NCBI GenBank assembly: GCA_903858385.1
Contig: CAIOIN010000051.1
Location: 1-8,204, forward strand
DNA: 8,204 bases
Source: an uncultured Microcaldota archaeon
GTDB taxonomy: Archaea > Micrarchaeota > Micrarchaeia > Micrarchaeales > Micrarchaeaceae
Direction: 5' to 3'
The translations under genes were made by a program, and so were the position numbers. Every line of letters starts with the position of its first letter. Within the stretch, counting starts at the first letter, position 1. Below, in pieces: positions 5,221 through 8,204 of this stretch. The notes beneath the pieces were generated by a model. It did not search any database, was not told the origin of the DNA, and was given only the letters and a program-made list of their open reading frames with translations.

Positions 5221-6669
5221 ATGTCGATGAAAAACATAGTCGTGCTGGTCATAGACACGATCAGGGCCAGCGACCTGCGGGCAAACAACGGTCTCGGCAC
5301 CATAAGCTATCTTGCTAGGAACGGCACCAACTACGCGAACGCGGTAGCCCCGGGCATGTGGACCGCATCAACCCACGCCTCTCTGTTCGTGAACCAGCGC
5401 GTCTCAAAAATAAGGAACGTTTCGAAGAACTTCTTCAAGAACGGCACGTACAAGATAGACCCGTGGATGGTAAAGACGAAATTCCTCAAGGATGACGCAA
5501 CCACACTGGCACAGAAGATGCACAATCGCGGCTACAATTCCGTACTGTTCTCGTGCAACCCCTTCCTCACAAGCTTCACGAATCTGGCACTGGGATTCGA
5601 CAGGACGTATGACCTCTGGATGGACTCGAACCTCAAGTACAACAAAAGCCTGGTCAAAAAACTGTCGGTGATAATCAACGGTGGCGCGCAGGCGAGGATG
5701 GCAATGTTCAGAACCAGCAACATCATGACTTCCATGTTGCCCAAGCCCATCATGGACAAGCTTTACATGGACCTCAGGAACCGGCTTGCGGACGGGGTGG
5801 CTAGCGCCGACGGCACCTACCGGCTCGACCGGGGCGCCAAGGACGCAAACAAAGCGATGGACAGATACCTGACCTACAACGACCCCAGCAAGCCAAGCTT
5901 CATATTCACGAACTACATAGAGGGCCATGAGAACTACCCGATAAGCAAGCGGGCCAACCTGAAGCAGGACAAATGGCTGTACCTGAGCGGCATTGAAGAG
6001 ATGACGCCAGAAGTGACCGATAAGCTGCACAAAGGCTATCTGAAGAGACTTGGTTACCTGGATGCCAGAGTGAAAGAGGCAATAAGCATATTGAAAAGCA
6101 GGGGTACGCTAGAGGACGCCACGGTCGTTGTTACCTCGGATCACGGCCAGTCCTTCGGCGAACACGGATTGCTCTACCATTCAACATTCCCCTACCAGGA
6201 GATAGCCCACGTGCCGCTGATAGCCGTGAACTACAAGAACGGCAAGATGGTGAAAACGAAGGAAAGAGTGGAACAGCCAGTCAGCCTACTGGCGTTGCAC
6301 AAATCGCTGTTGGATATCGCTTCCGGAAAAGACGAATACCTAGACGGCAACCTGAGAAGCGGCAAGTACCTACTGAGCGAACATACCGGCATATGCGAAG
6401 GGTGGGACGAAAGCCTTTTGCGCATGCTGAAATCGAGATCGAAGAGCGCGGAACTGATATACCGCGCCAAAAGCAGGTTCAACATCAAGGCCACCGCAGT
6501 CTACAGCGGAGACATGAAGCTGATGCACTATTTCGGGAAGAGAAAGGACGAGCTGTACGACCTTTCAAGGGATCCGGGAGAAGCGGACAACCTCATAGAC
6601 TCCAACAGGTCGGTCGCGAAGGATCTGCTCTGCCATGCCGCGCCAAGAATGCAGACCAAAGCGTGCTAA
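5221..6669 (+). CDS. Sulfatase-fold (alkaline phosphatase superfamily) enzyme lacking the formylglycine residue
   Basis: A 482-residue protein of the sulfatase/phosphodiesterase branch of the alkaline phosphatase superfamily. LVIDTIRASDL (9-19) carries the first metal-binding Asp (D12). APGMWTASTHASLF (43-56) is the nucleophile region, and TSDHGQSFGEHG (305-316) supplies the metal ligands D307 and H308 plus H315. The C-terminal ELYDLSRDPGEADNL (about 441-455) is the usual end motif. Where true sulfatases have C/S-x-P-S-R, this protein has T48-A-S-T-H, so it cannot form formylglycine. Thr would act directly, as in LtaS-type phosphoglycerol transferases and phosphodiesterases; a phosphotransferase or hydrolase of phosphorylated glycans is therefore more likely than a sulfatase. 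No signal peptide or membrane segment is seen, unusual for surface-glycan hydrolases. ATG 5227 is an alternative start, but the TATA position favours 5221. It is divergent from the glycosyltransferase operon, and its substrate is unknown. Confidence 0.85.
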   Translation: MSMKNIVVLVIDTIRASDLRANNGLGTISYLARNGTNYANAVAPGMWTASTHASLFVNQRVSKIRNVSKNFFKNGTYKIDPWMVKTKFLKDDATTLAQKMHNRGYNSVLFSCNPFLTSFTNLALGFDRTYDLWMDSNLKYNKSLVKKLSVIINGGAQARMAMFRTSNIMTSMLPKPIMDKLYMDLRNRLADGVASADGTYRLDRGAKDANKAMDRYLTYNDPSKPSFIFTNYIEGHENYPISKRANLKQDKWLYLSGIEEMTPEVTDKLHKGYLKRLGYLDARVKEAISILKSRGTLEDATVVVTSDHGQSFGEHGLLYHSTFPYQEIAHVPLIAVNYKNGKMVKTKERVEQPVSLLALHKSLLDIASGKDEYLDGNLRSGKYLLSEHTGICEGWDESLLRMLKSRSKSAELIYRAKSRFNIKATAVYSGDMKLMHYFGKRKDELYDLSRDPGEADNLIDSNRSVAKDLLCHAAPRMQTKAC

Positions 6670-6676
6670 CACGCTT
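6659..6676. terminator. Stem-loop spanning the stop codon of the sulfatase-like gene
   Basis: AAGCGTG (6659-6665) and CACGCTT (6670-6676) form a perfect 7-bp stem around the loop CTAA, which contains the TAA stop. It sits in the 21-bp gap between two convergent genes and reads equally on both strands, so it could end or protect both transcripts. No T-run follows directly. Confidence 0.45.
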
Positions 6677-6690
6677 CTAATACCTGCTTC

Positions 6691-7491
6691 TCATGCACCG
6701 TTGATGCTCTTGACGTACGCCTGCTTGCATGCGCTCGCATTGCCTATGCCTGCCAGCCTCGTCCTGCATATGTAAGCGGTGAATATGTTTGCGCTCCCTA
6801 TCAGCGCCTGCGATGTTGGCGAGCTCGTGTTGTTCAGTTGCGCTATTATCTGCGCCCAGCTGCTGCCCTGCAGCGCCTGCGGCGAAACCATGGCACCAAC
6901 CAGCGTGCTCCTGTTGCCAAAAACCGTAAATGGTATACTGCCTGGACTGTCATATTTTGTCAGCAATGCCGTCTGGAGCGCGTCTGGCGCATTCAGCGGC
7001 TTGCCGTTAATGTCTCCGGTTTCAACCGCATCCAAATAAATGCTGCCGCTGCTGTAGCTCGCATTCGAGAAGGTGAATGTCGCGGTGTCAGGGTACACGT
7101 CCTTTGACCCCGATTCCATGTACCGCAATCCCGTGAAGTTGCCGAACCGCATCAGCGCCATCACAAGCCCCCATCTGTTGACTGCGCAGTACGGGCAGTA
7201 GTCCGCGCTGACGTAGACTATCCCGACCTTTCCATAGACAACCAACGAACTCGAGTCATTCACCGGCGTGGGATAATTGGGCATGCCCCCATTGACTGTG
7301 CTGCCGGCTCCGACGCGGTTTGCCAGTGTGCTGTTCAATGCGATGGCCCTGAGCTGCGAGAGCTGTGCGCCGCTCACGGGCGTACCCACAAGATCATTGG
7401 GCTTGCTGCCTGGATTCATCAGCAGATAGCCTGCCGTCACGAGGATGATCACAACTGCCAACACGCACGAGTACACAACGATTTTTCTCAC
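6691..7491 (-). CDS. DUF929 family membrane-anchored thioredoxin-like protein
   Basis: A predicted exported protein of 266 residues from GTG 7491-7489. An in-frame TTG at 7515 would add eight residues, but the promoter places transcription start near 7510 and GGGGT (7503-7499) lies 7 nt before the GTG, so the GTG is preferred. Residues 4-26 are one hydrophobic N-terminal anchor after MRK; the rest should be extracellular. VGIVYVSADYCPYC, with the CPYC pair at C99/C102, followed by a Trp-containing helix is the DUF929 hallmark, resembling a thioredoxin-fold active site. A second Cys pair (C242, C255) near the C-terminus could form a disulfide. Eight N-x-S/T sequons are spread through the exported part. 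A role in extracytoplasmic thiol-disulfide exchange is an inference; the family has no established function. It converges on the sulfatase-like gene and is divergent from tRNA-Trp. Confidence 0.82.
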   Translation of the reverse strand: MRKIVVYSCVLAVVIILVTAGYLLMNPGSKPNDLVGTPVSGAQLSQLRAIALNSTLANRVGAGSTVNGGMPNYPTPVNDSSSLVVYGKVGIVYVSADYCPYCAVNRWGLVMALMRFGNFTGLRYMESGSKDVYPDTATFTFSNASYSSGSIYLDAVETGDINGKPLNAPDALQTALLTKYDSPGSIPFTVFGNRSTLVGAMVSPQALQGSSWAQIIAQLNNTSSPTSQALIGSANIFTAYICRTRLAGIGNASACKQAYVKSINGA

Positions 7492-7498
7492 AATATCT

Positions 7499-7503
7499 AC
7501 CCC
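7499..7503 (-). promoter_or_regulatory. Ribosome-binding site deciding the DUF929 start
   Basis: GGGGT on the minus strand lies 7 nt before GTG 7491 and supports that start over the TTG at 7515, which has no comparable site upstream. Confidence 0.5.
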
Positions 7504-7530
7504 ACTACATAACAAAATAATTTTGATAGC

Positions 7531-7541
7531 AAATTATAATA
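7531..7541. promoter_or_regulatory. Shared AT-rich TATA element between DUF929 gene and tRNA-Trp
   Basis: AAATTATAATA reads as a TATA box on both strands. On the minus strand it predicts transcription start near 7510, upstream of the DUF929 ribosome-binding site. On the plus strand it predicts a start near 7562, about 12 nt before the tRNA 5' end. A second match, GTATATCA at 7553-7560, is too close to the tRNA for the usual spacing. Confidence 0.5.
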
Positions 7542-7573
7542 ACGTCTAACCCGTATATCAATCAAGGCAAAGC

Positions 7574-7707
7574 GGGGTTGTTGCGTAACCTGGCAGCGCG
7601 GCGGGCTCCAGATGTTTATAAAAATTTGAGCTAACGCGATGATGAAGATCTGGAATTACAATACATGAAGTAACCTGCAAGTCTGGGTTCAAATCCCAGC
7701 AACCCCA
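7574..7707 (+). tRNA. trnW: tRNA-Trp (CCA anticodon) with intron
   Basis: The acceptor stem GGGGTTG (7574-7580) pairs perfectly with CAACCCC (7700-7706), with discriminator A at 7707. The D stem GCGT (7583-7586) pairs with GCGC (7596-7599, one G-U), and the D loop contains GG and A21. The anticodon stem GCGGG (7601-7605) pairs with CCTGC (7674-7678, one G-U) around the loop CTCCAG-A, giving anticodon CCA at 7608-7610. The T arm is CTGGG-TTCAAAT-CCCAG (7683-7699). The variable loop has 4 nt, one fewer than usual. The 3' CCA is not encoded. An intron interrupts the anticodon loop after position 37. Trp identity follows from the anticodon and from the A73 discriminator usual for archaeal tRNA-Trp. 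It supplies Trp for decoding UGG. Confidence 0.93.
7612..7672 (+). other. Intron of tRNA-Trp, with box C-like motif
   Basis: About 61 nt at the canonical 37/38 position. Because A occurs at both boundaries, 7613-7673 gives the same mature tRNA. ATGT (7612-7615) can pair with ACAT (7663-7666), and exon CTCC (7606-7609) with GAAG (7667-7670) with one C-A mismatch, leaving TAA (7671-7673) as a bulge: a relaxed bulge-helix-bulge for the splicing endonuclease. Inside lie a perfect box C/C' consensus ATGATGA (7639-7645) and ATCTGGA (7648-7654), complementary to the anticodon segment TCCAGAT (7607-7613). No CTGA box D is present; CTAA (7631-7634) and CTGG (7650-7653) are the nearest. Euryarchaeal tRNA-Trp introns are known to carry box C/D RNAs that guide 2'-O-methylation at C34 and U39; this one may be a reduced form. 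Confidence 0.65.
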
Positions 7708-7757
7708 AACCGTCTTTCTACTCCTGTCCGCTCTGGATTTCTTGTATCGGGTGTCCT
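7708..7757 (+). other. Short spacer after tRNA-Trp
   Basis: It holds short T/C-rich runs (CTTTCT near 7714-7719 and ATTTCTTG near 7737-7744) that could serve as weak tRNA terminators. Nothing else is recognisable. Confidence 0.3.
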
Positions 7758-8204
7758 CTAAGCTTTAGCTCCTAAGACAATACTTTTTATCCTAGCTTTT
7801 TTAGACTCGGCATCAAACTCAGAAACCATCACTGTTTTCACAACAAAATTTCTAGCAAAATCAAAATCCCTATACTCTTCAAGGGCACGATAAAAGGTCT
7901 TTTTATTCAACTCACTATGCGTTATGGTGATATGCGGGACAAATCCTCTACCTTCTTGTCTTGTCGACTCTGGGAATTCCCTATTCACCAAGTTTTTAAG
8001 TGCGGTTAGTTTTCTACTAGTTTTAACTTTTAAGTATATCACAAAATTGCGCTTTCGTGATGCGTTCAATTTCATAAAATACCCTACTCCCTCTACACCT
8101 AAAGCAAATGGCTCGATTTTGGCGGCCAAATTTTCTACTCTATCTACCACGGTTTTAAAATTTTCTTCACAGCCATGCACCTCCAAAATAGTAATATGTG
8201 AGCC
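7758..8204 (-). CDS. 2H phosphoesterase, 2'-5' RNA ligase-like; N-terminus beyond window
   Basis: The minus-strand frame is open through the right edge, and both catalytic HxT motifs of the 2H superfamily are visible. The first is SHITILEV, encoded at 8201-8178, and the second is PHITITHSEL in the middle of the visible part. Because the first motif lies upstream of the in-frame TTG at 8186, that TTG is not the real start; the true N-terminus (probably 30-45 residues) is outside the window. The fold has two pseudo-symmetric halves, each contributing one HxT to cleave or form 2',5'- or 2',3'-cyclic phosphate linkages in RNA or nucleotides. The name 2'-5' RNA ligase reflects the family (LigT/ThpR); the physiological substrate is uncertain, and a cyclic phosphodiesterase role is just as likely. 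It ends with TAG at 7760-7758. The gene is visibly richer in A/T and in AAA, AAT and TTT codons than its neighbours and lies directly downstream of tRNA-Trp, which suggests acquisition. Confidence 0.8.
   Translation of the reverse strand, partial: GSHITILEVHGCEENFKTVVDRVENLAAKIEPFALGVEGVGYFMKLNASRKRNFVIYLKVKTSRKLTALKNLVNREFPESTRQEGRGFVPHITITHSELNKKTFYRALEEYRDFDFARNFVVKTVMVSEFDAESKKARIKSIVLGAKA

Noticed and set aside
4265..5230. Plus-strand open frame of 321 codons across the glycosyltransferase and the intergenic region
   Set aside because: Most of it is antisense to the clear GT4 gene; the translation has no motif and it runs through the promoter elements of the sulfatase-like gene.
5404..6030. 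Minus-strand open frame of 208 codons inside the sulfatase-like gene
   Set aside because: It is antisense to a protein with intact metal-binding motifs, and its His/Val-rich translation is typical of a shadow frame.
7492..7515. TTG start at 7515 for the DUF929 protein
   Set aside because: The TATA position puts transcription start at about 7510, downstream of the TTG, and the GGGGT site points to GTG 7491. The extra eight residues also precede the natural MRK-hydrophobic anchor.
1..8204. CRISPR array, insertion sequence or toxin-antitoxin pair
   Set aside because: No regularly spaced repeats, no transposase or nuclease motifs, and no paired small genes were seen on either strand.

Overview
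The window is archaeal. It carries a group II chaperonin (thermosome), an archaeal-type adenylate kinase, a crenarchaeal-like single-OB-fold SSB, a DUF929 thiol protein and an intron-bearing tRNA-Trp(CCA). Promoters look like BRE/TATA boxes and the ribosome-binding sites match GGAGGTGA. Frequent ATA (Ile) and AGG/AGA (Arg) codons, a Sulfolobus-like SSB and a DUF929 protein together suggest a Micrarchaeota-like or other acidophile-associated archaeon. That lineage is an inference; only the domain Archaea is secure.

Region 1 (1-2362): adenylate kinase (cut by the left edge) and the thermosome form a minus-strand pair with a 3-base gap. A 245-bp divergent promoter region separates them from the plus-strand ssb gene. 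Region 2 (2363-2722): ssb converges on the next gene, and a pyrimidine tract lies between them. Region 3 (2720-6669): a minus-strand operon of a GT4 glycosyltransferase and an AglD-like/UPF0104 membrane protein is divergent from a sulfatase-fold enzyme. The 290-bp region between them holds a strong TATA box, a 21-bp inverted repeat abutting it, and a larger nested inverted repeat. Region 4 (6670-7515): a membrane-anchored DUF929 protein with a CPYC motif and eight N-glycosylation sequons converges on the sulfatase-like gene; a stem-loop sits on the sulfatase-like stop codon. Region 5 (7516-8204): tRNA-Trp with an intron of about 61 nt, then a visibly AT-richer 2H phosphoesterase (2'-5' RNA ligase-like) gene cut by the right edge.

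Functionally, the left part is housekeeping (protein folding, nucleotide balance, ssDNA binding). The centre looks like a small cell-surface glycan module: a cytosolic sugar transferase, a polytopic lipid/glycan membrane protein and an alkaline-phosphatase-superfamily enzyme that lacks the formylglycine Cys/Ser. The DUF929 protein next to it could be a glycosylated exported client. The points most worth a second look are the palindrome touching the leaderless sulfatase-like promoter, the tRNA-Trp intron with a perfect box C and a sequence antisense to the anticodon, the nested inverted repeat at 5111-5161, and the composition shift just after the tRNA.
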